Assembly (NCBI GenBank): GCA_036250195.1
Contig: JAVHZZ010000060.1
Span: forward strand, 124,001-188,000
Length of the DNA: 64,000 nucleotides
Direction: 5' to 3'
DNA from: Mixophyes australis
Lineage: Eukaryota > Chordata > Amphibia > Anura > Limnodynastidae
Part shown: piece by piece, positions 21,191 through 31,414 of the stretch
Layout of the letters: the number at the start of each line of letters is the position of its first letter
Position numbering within the stretch: the first letter of the stretch is position 1
Translations under genes and position numbers: made by a program
Notes under the pieces: generated by a model
Seen by the model: only the letters and a program-made list of their open reading frames with translations
Told to the model about the DNA's origin: nothing
The model's database searches: none

Positions 21191-21400
21191 ATTAAGGACA
21201 ATGCAGTAATAGTGTATTTTACTCTAGTGATAACATTGCTGCTAGTCAGCTATATGCTACGTTCATTACTAGGTGGTAGAGGCTAAATCCCTTTCAGATA
21301 ATTCTGTGACATCACGAGGTCATGTGACTGCTGTAGTCACATGGTACACAGTGCAGGAGCTGCTGCTGGATAACTTCCTGTTCCTGTGTAGTGGACGAAA
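21150..21400. promoter_or_regulatory. Probable bidirectional promoter
   Basis: AAAATGGCCGCCGCTG (about 21,170) resembles a YY1 site just upstream of the minus-strand ZNF 5' exon. About 120-200 bp away on the plus strand are TGACATCACGAGG (CRE-like) and TAACTTCCTGTTCC (ETS-like), then a sequence ending GACGAAAG|GTAAGAAG, a good 5' splice site at 21,401/21,402. No TATA box is evident. Confidence 0.5.
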
Positions 21401-21417
21401 GGTAAGAAGGAGTTATG

Positions 21418-21605
21418 TGATGGGGAGGGGACATGTGTGACTAAAGGTGATGGGCAGAGAGGGGACATGTGTGACTAAAGGTGATGGGCAGAGAGGGGAC
21501 ATGTGTGACTAAAGGTGCTGGGCAGAGGGGACATGTGTGACTAAAGGTGCTGGGCAGAGAGGGGACATGTGTGACTAAAGCATGTGGGCAGAGGGGGCAT
21601 GTGAA
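21418..21605. repeat. 34-bp minisatellite (5 units)
   Basis: Unit CTAAAGGTGCTGGGCAGAGA then GGGGACATGTGTGA. Counting ACATGTGTGACTA gives 5 here and 20 in the second copy at 61,210-61,900. Minus-strand frames with repeating SHTCPLCPAPLVTH come from it and are not genes. Confidence 0.92.
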
Positions 21606-22559
21606 GGAGAAGTCTCTTCCCCACACGGCCCCTCCTCAAACAACAATAACCTGACAACACTTGCTAACTTTTCTCAGATATTCCCCATGACACGTATTAC
21701 ATGATCTTTTCCCTGACAGGCCTCCTGCCCACAATCGTGTCTCACTGCTGCCCACCAGCTTTTACCTCACAGGCCCCGCTGCCTCAATCCTGACACCTCT
21801 CTTACTTCAAAATGAAAGAGGCGCCTTTTATTTGAAAGAGGAGTAGATCCTTAGCAGTGAATGAGATAATAATACAGAGATCATTGTTGCCATAGATGTT
21901 GGGGTTTTCTTTTTTTAACTGTATCTAGTCAGAGTTTAGTTAGATGATATTATCATTACAGGCCATTAATATAATTGCTTTTGTCACAAACTGTACATAA
22001 GACACCTCAATTATCTCACAAAAATAACAATACATCCAGATTTCTATGCACTGTTTTTAGGTGGCATACTTCAGCCTTCTCACTTATCCATAACTTTAAG
22101 TTTTGGTATACTTCAGGCATTAATTGGGGATACCAGGAACCACTGTAGTATATTGTAGGGAACAGGCGAAAGGGCCATTTAAGACATCCTAGAAGTTCAC
22201 CGACACTCCTCCTGCTCTATACTCTTCTCTCCTGTTAGGCCTTCAGTTTAGATTAAGTGCCCCCCCCTTCACAATGCTGGGTTCCTCTGCGGGACCTAGG
22301 TATAGACGCTACAGATGTTCCCAGGTAGTGATTGCAGGAATGGCCGTCACTGCTTCACAGTGCTCTATAGTGCACAGTGCTGGAAGATAGGTTTAGCAAG
22401 TTGGAATGGCTACTTGTTAGTGTTGGGGCAGCTACACGTTTCCTTAAGGGGCCTGGGTCATGTGGGGGTTACTGGGTATATATAAGCCCCCACTGGGCAC
22501 TGGATGTGTGGACGGTGAGTCCTTTTGTACAGCTACAAATGCATTTTTTCTTGTACTAC

Positions 22560-22990
22560 AAAGCAATTTTTGTTACATACCATCCAGACTGCTGCAACCT
22601 CCATCTTGCTGTAATGATATCTTGGTCCCCTACAGTCCATTCAAATAGTCGCTGCAGGAATAACCTCCCTACTCTCCATCATTAATTACTGTTCTGGTAC
22701 TGAAATCATCTTGTTTTCCATTTTAATTATCTTTTCATTGCAAAAGTATTTAGAGCTGGCCAATCCATTTCCACCTGTTATATCTATTATCACAATCTGT
22801 ACGTACCCACCCTCTGTTCACGTTGGCGCTTTATTTTTCCTAGGTTACCTCTGCTCTCAGGACTGCGACCCTTCTTGAATGCTGCCCCTGGAAATCTTCA
22901 CAGAATGTCTGTCTGTCATGTATGGTCTCTAACTGCAGGACCCTGCTGAAAGCTCATCTGTTTACCGGACAGTTCACATAGTGCTTGTGA
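22560..22990 (+). mobile_element. CR1/L2-type LINE ORF fragment
   Basis: Plus-strand remnants read DCCNLHLAVM (usual DYCNSLLAGL), later LNAAPWKSSQNVCLSCM and CRTLLKAHLFTG, matching the end of an L2 reverse transcriptase. Stops and frameshifts throughout. Also at about 63,000-63,425. The 22,990-23,620 stretch after it shows nothing recognisable apart from a poly(T). Confidence 0.65.
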
Positions 22991-23625
22991 CTTACTTCTC
23001 CCAGAGCTGCGCTCCAGAGGGTAAAAGGACACGTTCTGGTGCGGACTGTTATGTGTTTTCTTCTTTAAAGTATCCGTTCATCAAGCGATATTAACGAAGG
23101 AGTACACAAGAAACATAATAAAAACAGTTTAATTATTTTATTTCTACTCCTGAACTTCATGTTATTATCCCACCTGATGAATTTAACGCGAAGAGTGATA
23201 GTTGTGTTGTCACTTGTTATGATGAGGACCAGCAAGTGGAATATATAACCTGATATTGTAAATGGACGTTATCAGACATTTGTGTGCGCTGTTACATACT
23301 ACAGACAGCTGAGCTTTGTAATATATATTTGAATATTTTGTAACCAATACATAATGTGATGTAAACAACCTACTGAAAGCAGATTTTTTTTTTTTTTGTA
23401 TATTTGAGAGTGAAGGGTTGTTATAAAGAAGTTATTTCTTACACCATTAATATTACAGCATCTTTATTATTTTGCCTGCTATACTTTCTCCAAAACATCT
23501 CAATCTTTAGTATATCAAGTCTGTATTTTACCTGTAATTTCTATGCCAACCAAGGTTCCCCCCCAGCAGTGGAGGACCCAGGAGGGGGCGAGTGATCCAG
23601 GGGCTGGCGGGACCACCACACTCAT

Positions 23626-23850
23626 TGGGGTATATTTACTAAACTGTGGGTTTGAAAAGGTGGAGATGTTTGAAAGTAACACGGCCTGTGCACTATTACT
23701 GTTACTACGGTAATACTGCACATTATTACCGCTAGTGCGGTAAGTTTTAACGCTGTTTGTTTTGCTCAGGGAGCCGCGAGCAGACGTCCGGGTTCAAATT
23801 ACTGTTATCAACGGTGATAGTGCAGAAGCCGATTGAATTCCCCCCTAGGA
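23626..23850. mobile_element. Compound MITE remnant
   Basis: Begins GGGGTATATTTACTAAACTG (the end of the MITE family seen complete at 52,227-52,403) and continues into TTACTACGGTAATA..GCACATTATTACCG and ends GATTGAATTCCCCC, which belongs to the family at 37,471-37,701. Two different elements are fused or nested. Confidence 0.6.
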
Positions 23851-24089
23851 TGATCTTGTTGTTAGATGTGTACACATTCATATGAATTGTTAACGAGTAA
23901 CCACAAGAGAAATTAGCTCTTAAAAGTTTGTCCTCGTATGTACATTTTATCAAAATAAAAAATAAATGGCTAAACTAATGTTATTATTTTGTTAGGGTGA
24001 CTTGGAACCAAATTCAAGACACGCTGCCCACATTATACTATCATGTTACTTTGTACTGATACTACCTCAGTGATATAAGACAGTAGTAG

Positions 24090-24296
24090 ACTTACAAGAT
24101 TTCAATCTTGAATCAATATAAGCCAATATGTATACATGGATATCCTCCTGGGATCTTGTCCTCTTACTGGATCTCCTTTATGATAGGTGCTCAAAAGACA
24201 AGTGACAACTGACCTGACAAGGCACCAAAGAAGCATAAAAGCAATGTATAATACAAATATTGGCTTATATTGATTCAAGGTTGAAATCTTGTAAGT
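24090..24296. mobile_element. MITE with 40-bp inverted repeats
   Basis: 24,090-24,129 and 24,257-24,296 are reverse complements with one mismatch (ends ACTTACAAGATTTCAA). The loop is 127 bp. No coding capacity. Target duplication unclear because the ends are symmetrical with the flanks. Confidence 0.75.
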
Positions 24297-24679
24297 GTAT
24301 ATCCAATAGGGGATTGAGAACACCCATCACGTGGTGTTTTTGTCGTAATTATCAACCCCCACTGGATCCTTGGGATATTTAGTGGTTTTCTGTGTAACCA
24401 CATATTATATGTTACGCTATGATATGATTTTTTCTTTTCACTTTTTTTTATGTGACCATAATCGTGGTGACTGCCAGAAATCTGAAAGTTACTTTGATCA
24501 CTGCAAACTTCTGGAATTTGTGGAAGACATACATCAAGATGGAAAGAATATATATATATTATTTCACAGTTGACTCTTTAAAACTGTTATTTTAGCACAT
24601 TGTGTGTGTGTGAGAGAACAGAGGCTGCTTTCAGTTGGCCTGCGCAAATATACCAATCTTTTTATTGTATTATAATCAA

Positions 24680-25022
24680 CAATTGTCTGAGACGCAAGAG
24701 GAACCAAGTATGACAGCCAGTATCCTGCTGCACAGCGGATCACTAAAGCCATGACAGCTATGTTATCACTGGATGTGAGTCCAATTTCCCCATCAATGCA
24801 TCAGGTTTTAACCAATTAGTTTAGATCATGTGTCCACGTTACCAAATTCCATCACAATCCCATTTCTTCTTAACAGCAATTGCTGTATTGTGAGGTTAAA
24901 CAAAAAGCCATTCAGTCCCTAGAAAATGCCATTGTACCGACTGTCCACTTAGCTACAGATATGTGACAAGCGGTACTGGTCAAACAAAAGACTATATAAC
25001 CGTGACAGCCCACTGGGTTGGT
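24680..25022 (+). pseudogene. hAT transposase fragment
   Basis: Plus strand with one missing base reads ENAIVPTVHLATDM, then TSGTGQTKDYITVTAHWVG. This matches the TTDMWTS...YI.VTAHWV block of hAT (ZBED-type) transposases, which contains a catalytic Asp. The flanking sequence has many stops. Short and dead. Confidence 0.7.
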
Positions 25023-25769
25023 GTATCGCCTTCAAGTGCAGCAGCGCCTGTAGCAGCATCATCATCATCATCCCTCCAGCATAATACACAGTGTCAGGTC
25101 ATTCACCGCACCCTGCCATATAGCCGCTCACTAGGACAGATGTGATGCTGCCCCTCACACACAATTACCTTCACAGACAAACATTTAGATTGTAAAAGAA
25201 ACATATATATATATATATATACATTTTGTTTGTGGGGGGAGGGGGGGTGCTGCTCACAATTAAACAGTTCCCTATTTTTCCCCACTAAATATTTCAGATG
25301 TCACTGATACTGCCCCTGGCACTACTGTCATCAGATTTAAACATCTTTGATTTTAAAAGCAAGAAAGAATAGTTTTTGTTAACGCTTAAATAGTTTAATA
25401 ATATACCCACCTGCTATCACTTCTAAATGGCAGCTGAGAACAGGAAGGACGGCTATACATTGAAGATATCGATCCAATACTCACGAGATCTGACATTTTA
25501 CATGAAATGACATTTTGCCTCATTTTCAGATCGGAATTTGGAGCAAGACACCGAGTCATGTCTCAATTCGACTCTGTACCCTAAAATTCCTGTCTATCTA
25601 ATTCTATCTCCGTACCGCTCATCTCTAGTGAAACATAAAAAAACAAAATGTGGGGGAAAAGTAAAAATTCTTCTTGTCTCACACACAACAATGGGAAATA
25701 CCCCACTAAGTAGTCTTATGCCAATATATAGATAGTTTTTTATAACATAACCATTCAGGTCATGGCTTC
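25023..25769. other. No recognised gene
   Basis: Contains a CAT/CATC run at 25,053 and a short TA run at about 25,203. A 65-codon frame at 25,538 has no recognisable domain. Confidence 0.4.
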
Positions 25770-25869
25770 ACTTCCCTATAATTCACACAGTTCATCCATG
25801 TTACACATATGTACATAACTAAGACATAGGGCTGTCATACATATGGCCATTTACAGGTAGACAGCTCTC

Positions 25870-26004
25870 AACCAATGGCTGATCAGGGATTACTGGGCAC
25901 TGAGCTACCTGGGTTGGTGATGTCACAGAATTCTCTTCAATCTGATTGGTTGGAAACAGCTGTTTACAGTTGAATCTCAAACAGAGCGTCAGTCATCTCC
26001 ACAG
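25870..26004 (+). promoter_or_regulatory. Promoter/first-exon module, copy 1
   Basis: Direct CCAAT box, CRE-like TGATGTCA, inverted CCAAT (GATTGG) and a following segment ending in CTCCACAG|GTAATG, a good 5' splice site at 26,004/26,005. TATA-less. Function inferred from layout only. Confidence 0.45.
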
Positions 26005-26742
26005 GTAATGTAACAAGACTGGGACGGGGATTATATTATAAATGGGATATATTCAGGGGGTGAGAATAATTTACAGTCTGTGTATTCCTGGTTTACCCAT
26101 CTCTAAGCCCTGTGTTAATGGCTTTAACCTGGTAACAATATTTACAGTACAGTATAAGTATAAAAAGAATGTGGACCTGATTTAAACCCAAATACATTTA
26201 AAAATCAAATTCAAAAGTAATGTGGAAAATAGATATTTGGCTAAAGTCAAAGACTTTACTGAAATAACATTTCTTCATGTAGCTACTTCTGCCATTGATT
26301 TAATTACCTATGACAGTAATTAACAAGCTTAGTGGGAAACAGTCACTATAATATTTTTACAAGAACTATATTTAATGCTGCAGTTTACATTAGAACGTTA
26401 CACATGAGAACGTTTGATTTTGGCACACTGGGTAAGCACTTGCCAAGGTGATTATTTTAGTCTGGTGTAAGTTCCTAATGCAGGTTACCCATAGACTGGT
26501 CATTAGGATACCTCCTACCTGCCATCAGAGACGTTAAGAGGTACAGAATTCAAGATAACTGGGGGAGATTACTTTGTGGTTTGCCTATGAGTAGTGACTA
26601 ACGAGATTGTGTCTGACCTAACAGATTGGCAGATTCACAAGTAATTCCCCATGATTCACACAGTTCATCCATGTTACACATATGTACATAACTAAGACAT
26701 AGGGCTGTCATACATATGGCCATTTACAGTTACACGGCTCTC

Positions 26743-26877
26743 AACCAATGGCTGATCAGGGATTACTGGGCACTGAGCTACCTGGGTTGGTGATGTCACA
26801 GAATTCTCTTCAATCTGATTGGTTGGAAACACCTGTTTACACTTGAATCTCAAACAGAGCGTCAGTTATCTCCACAG
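26743..26877 (+). promoter_or_regulatory. Promoter/first-exon module, copy 2
   Basis: Same elements as copy 1, with the splice site at 26,877/26,878. Confidence 0.45.
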
Positions 26878-27614
26878 GTAATGTAACAAGACTGGGACGG
26901 GGATTATATTATAAATGGGATATATTCAGGGGGTGAGAATAATTTACAGTCTGTGTATTCCTGGTTTACCCATCTCTAAGCCCTGTGTTAATGGGTTTAG
27001 CCTGGTAACAATATTTACAGTACAGTATAAGTATAAAAAGAATGTGGACCTGATTTTAAACCCAAATACATGTAAAAATCCAATTAAAAAGTAATGTGGA
27101 AAATAGATATTTGAGTAATGTCAAATACTTTACATGAAGCATATCTTCATGTAGCTACTTCTACCATTGATTTTATTTCCTATGACAGTAATTAACAAGC
27201 TTAATGGGAAACAGTCACTATCATATTTTTACAAGAACTATATTTAATGCTGCAGTTTACATTAGAACGTTACACATGAGAACGTTTGATTTTGGCACAC
27301 TGGGTAAGCACTTGCTAAGGTGATTATTTTAGTCTGGTGTAAGGTCCTAATGCAGGTTACCCATAGACTGGTCATTAGGATACCTCCTACCTGCCATCAG
27401 AGACGTTAAGAGCTACAGAATTCAAGATAACTGGGGGAGATTACTTTGTGGTTTGCCTATGAGTAGTGACTAACGAGATTGTGTCTGACCTAACAGATTG
27501 GCAGATTCACAAGTAATTCCCCATGATTCACACAGTTCATCCATGTTACACATATGTACATAACTAAGACATAGGGCTGTCATACATATGGCCATTTACA
27601 GATACACGACTCTC

Positions 27615-27749
27615 AACCAATGGCTGATCAGGGATTACTGGGCACTGAGCTACCTGGGTTGGTGATGTCACAGAATTCTCTTCAATCTGATTGGTTGGAA
27701 ACAGCTGTTTACACTTGAATTTCAAACAGAGCGTCAGTTATCTCCACAG
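27615..27749 (+). promoter_or_regulatory. Promoter/first-exon module, copy 3
   Basis: Same elements as copy 1, with the splice site at 27,749/27,750. Confidence 0.45.
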
Positions 27750-28488
27750 GTAATGTAACAAGACTGGGACGGGGATTATATTATAAATGGGATATATTCA
27801 GGGGGTGAGAATAATTTACAGTCTGTGTATTCCTGGTTTACCCATCTCTAAGCCCTGTGTTAATGGCTTTAACCTGGTAACAATATTTACAGTACAGTAT
27901 AAGTATAAAAAGAATGTGGACCTGATTTTAAACCCAAATACATTTAAAAATCAAATTCAAAAGTAATGTGGAAAATAGATATTTGGCTAAAGTCAAAGAC
28001 TTTACTGAAATAACATTTCTTCATGTAGCTATTTCTGCCATTGATTTATTTACCTATGACAGTAATTAACAAGCTTAGTCGGAAACAGTCACTATCATAT
28101 TTTTACAAGAACTATATTTAATGCTGCAGTTTACATTAGAACGTTACACATGAGAACGTTTGATTTTGGCACACTGGGTAAGCACTTGCTAAGGTGATTA
28201 TTTTAGTCTGGTGTAAGGTCCTAATGCAGGTTACCCATAGACTGGTCATTAGGATACCTCCTACCTGCCATCAGAAATGTTAAGAGGTACAGAATTCAAG
28301 ATAACTGGGGGAGATTACTTTGTGGTTTGCCTATGAGTAGTGACTAACGAGATTGTGTCTGACCTAACAGATTGGCAGATTCACAAGTAATTCCCCATGA
28401 TTCACACAGTTCATCCATGTTACACATATGTACATAACTAAGACATAGGGCTGTCATACATATGGCCATTTACAGTTACACAGCTCTC

Positions 28489-28623
28489 AACCAATGGCTG
28501 ATCAGGGATTACTGGGCACTGAGCTACCTGGGTTGGTGATGTCACAGAATTCTCTTCAATCTGATTGGTTGGAAACAGCTGTTTACACTTGAATTTCAAA
28601 CAGAGTGTCAGTCATCTCCACAG
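28489..28623 (+). promoter_or_regulatory. Promoter/first-exon module, copy 4
   Basis: Same elements, splice site at 28,623/28,624. This is the copy nearest to the downstream gene, in the truncated last unit. Confidence 0.45.
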
Positions 28624-28877
28624 GTAATGTAACAAGACTGGGACGGGGATTATATTATAAATGGGATATATTCAGGGGGTGAGAATAATTTACAGTCTGT
28701 GTATTCCTGGTTTACCCATCTCTAAGCCCTGTGTTAATGGCTTTAGCCTGGTAACAATATTTACAGAACAGTATAAGTATGAAAACTTGGACCTGATTTT
28801 AAACCCAAATATCTCTAAGAATTTGAAGGTGAACACAAAGGGGAACATTTTCTAAAATGGTTTTACAGAAAATGTGT

Positions 28878-28889
28878 ATTATTATTATA

Positions 28890-28925
<36 letters not shown>

Positions 28926-29165
28926 TATTTTTAAGGCCAAATGTGCTTTACAGATTAGTGAGTAAAACATGTCATACATAAAACAGCTACATACAATATA
29001 GATAAAATAAATGCTAATATAAAAACCAAGGGTAGGGAGAACCCTTCTCCTGAGAGAGCTACAATCTAATTATAGCAATAAAAGTGCAGCAAATAATGTA
29101 TAAGCCAAAAATGCCCCATAGCTAATAAAAAATGCCCCAGTTAGTGCCTTGTGCTTATTCTACAC
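28878..29165 (-). mobile_element. LINE/SINE 3' end with ATT tail
   Basis: A long (ATT)n run (28,878-28,930) is followed by TTTTTAAGGCCAAATGTGC and AGAGAGCTACAATCTAATTA, the reverse complement of an L2-like 3' UTR. No coding part is recognisable. Confidence 0.55.
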
Positions 29166-29533
29166 CAGGTCTGACGTTCTATGGGCCCTAGTGATAGTCT
29201 CCAGCCCTTTATTCAGGTAAGCCCACTTGTGGGGTCACAGGGGGAACAGCAGAGTAACCTGTATATAATAAAAGAGTGAATCTACAGGACTGTAATGGTG
29301 CCCATGTGCATTAGCCCCAATGTGAACTAAACTAATCCAGAACTAAGAAAATGATTTTAGTCCATCTTGAGCCCCCCGTGATAGAGAACCAAAGATGGAT
29401 GGAGAGAAAGGGGGTGAGTGGAAAGTAACAGAGATTAGAAAGGATGAGAAAGTAATGGGGTGAGGGGAGAAGGATGAGCGAGGGGAGACAAGACAAGGTT
29501 GGAGGTAAAGTGTAGAATACATTTAAACACAGT

Positions 29534-29835
29534 GGGCCTGATTCATTAAGGAGAACAAAGCAAAAAGGACTATATTTGATCCAAGACAAAACCAGGTTAA
29601 AATGTAAGGGGTGCAAATGAGTTTATTATTTTGCATATAAGTTAAATACTGGCTGTTTTTCCATGTAGCAAACAAATACTTGATAGCTTTATTTTTACAC
29701 TGAATTTTAAAGTTGACCTAGGACATGCCCTACCCCTAAATTTACCCCCCCCCCCCCCTCTCCAATGCAACATGGTTTTGCCAAGGTGCAAAGTTACTCA
29801 TTTATTTTGCTTTTCTTTCCTAATGAATTAGACCC
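29534..29835. mobile_element. MITE, GGGCCTGATTCATTAAGG family
   Basis: Starts GGGCCTGATTCATTAAGG and ends CCTAATGAATTAGACCC, flanked by AGT on both sides (29,531-29,533 and 29,836-29,838). Its interior (ATACTGGCTGTTTTTCCATG, GCAACATGGTTTTGCCAAGG) is shared with the element at 31,759-32,196. Confidence 0.8.
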
Positions 29836-29838
29836 AGT

Positions 29839-31322
29839 ACCTTTGGGACACATTTTTTGAGACCTGCTTTTAGTAACTTTTTTTATTAAATAATGAAGAG
29901 CTCTGAAAGTAACCATGTTTTGAATAATTTTCCTAACAACAGATTGATCGCTAAGTCTTACAAGAGCCACAACAATGAGTGAAGACAAGCCTGTCATCCG
30001 CAGTTCTTCCAGATGTAAGAAAAATATAAATGTGTTCGTTAGGGCGGGGAACCCAGTGGTAATATCAAACAAGAATTTAATACGGACATTTAGGGCACCC
30101 AGTGGTACACCCAGCACCCCCCATCCCCCATCTTTCATGTAAGTCCGATGTAACTTGTTGAGTCCTGAAGCCGCTGTCAGCATGTTCTGTTACAGACAGA
30201 TAGCGCTCACCTTCCGGTCCTGCCCTGGTCTCTGGCTGTAGGAGAGCAAACTGCCAGTAAGGGGTAAGAGAAGAACTGCTCCGGGCCCTGACAGGAGAGT
30301 TTGCAGGGTAGTTTGTTTTCTATGATTGTCAGCAAATTATGGCTCCATTTGTGTGTTTATTAACAGATTATGGCCCCGTTTTCTATGACTGATGCTATAA
30401 TCCGGTGACAATATTTAAGGTTATCACTAAATATTATATGGGAGCTGCTTTACATATATAAAATAGCAGATTTCCTCCAACTGGATATGGGCTTTTTCTG
30501 GTAAGATATATTTTGGTTCCTCCCTATATCATGTTTGCGCCAATGCCTCTCAGTATGTGTTTTTTCCTTGTTTATGGTATAGTTTCACCACAATTGATAA
30601 GCAGTATGGTAGTTACCTCCCAAATGTCCCAATTTCAGCAGAAGAGTCCCGAATTTAGGGCTCTGTCCACTATCCTGCCCGGGGACATATTTGTCCAGCT
30701 TGTGGGAATGTTTGGATAAGGGCGATAGCTAATGACCACGCCCTCACCGTGCCTTGACCACGCCCCATCAAGATGTGGTCATGTTTGTCTACTTTGTATG
30801 TCCCTGTATTTTGTATACTCTGTTTTTCCCAATACCTGTTCTGCCGATCACTGTGTTATATTACATATCAACTACGATAGTAATAATAATTAATGGGACT
30901 CATGTACTAGCCAAGGTCCACGGTTATGCCGCGGTAGCTAGCTTTTCCATGTAGATCAGTTATGGACTCTCTATCGGCATAGGCCACATTCTAATCGGAA
31001 AATTTCACAGAAGCGATGTTCAAATTGAAAGTCCCTTATCCCTCCTGAGTGTCAGACAGTGCAGACTGGATCTACACACAAGAGGGAGCTATTGCACACA
31101 AAGGAACGCACATAAGAGACAACTGGGGAGGAACTAAGGGTGAAAGGCACAAAACAGGGATAATGAACAAACACATGGATGAAGATCAGACACATAAGGA
31201 ACATGTTTAACAGATTTTATATTGCTAATACCATGGGGTAAATTAATGATAATTTATAGTAAAACAAAGTCACCCATCATTGAGAATATATTAACTGATA
31301 ATGAATATTCTTGTCTCCCCAG
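29839..31322. other. Intergenic or first-intron sequence
   Basis: If the array at 25,770-28,812 is the promoter of the gene at 31,323, this is its first intron. A minus-strand frame of 129 codons (30,183-29,794) runs partly into the MITE and has no recognisable domain. 30,600-30,780 has phrases like CCTCCCAAATGTCCC common in frog MITEs. Confidence 0.4.
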
Positions 31323-31414
31323 TGCCAGAAGCTGTAATGGAGACCCTCGTTGGAGATCCCAATGACACCTCCCAGAGGAATAAGGAAAACATCGCTGGAC
31401 ATTCCATCGCTGAG
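31323..31414 (+). CDS. Unassigned gene exon 1 (start codon exon)
   Basis: Acceptor CTTGTCTCCCCAG at 31,322, short leader, then ATG at 31,337: METLVGDPNDTSQRNKENIA then GHSIAE. Having an acceptor, it is not the first exon of the transcript, so an untranslated exon must lie upstream. Confidence 0.65.

Larger units (their letters stand above)
20617..23563. repeat. Segmental duplication, block B (first copy)
   Basis: Repeated at 60,060-64,000, where it directly follows block A'. It holds a probable bidirectional promoter, a 34-bp minisatellite and an L2 fragment. Homology continues to 23,563, which matches the last base of the window, so the right edge is not visible. 20,617-21,006 is AT-rich with TAA/AAT runs and repeated TATAAACAGTGTG words. 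Inside the block, 21,610-22,560 shows nothing recognisable. Confidence 0.95.
25770..28812. repeat. Tandem array of an 873-bp promoter-like unit (about 3.5 copies)
   Basis: The landmark TTCATCCATGTTACACATAT occurs at 25,791, 26,664, 27,536 and 28,410 (spacing 873, 872, 874). Units differ by scattered bases and short indels. Each holds AACCAATGGCTGATCAG, GGTGATGTCACAG, CTGATTGGTTGG and then CATCTCCACAG|GTAATG or a near copy. The fourth copy breaks off near 28,812. The array lies 2.7 kb upstream of the eight-exon gene at 31,323. Confidence 0.93.

Noticed and set aside
25770..28812. CRISPR-like or satellite interpretation of the 873-bp array
   Set aside because: Units are long, contiguous and without spacers, and only about 3.5 copies exist. 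The ordered promoter motifs and splice site fit a duplicated regulatory module better.
29794..30183. 129-codon minus-strand frame
   Set aside because: Runs into a MITE end, no domain, no splice signals fitting a neighbour.
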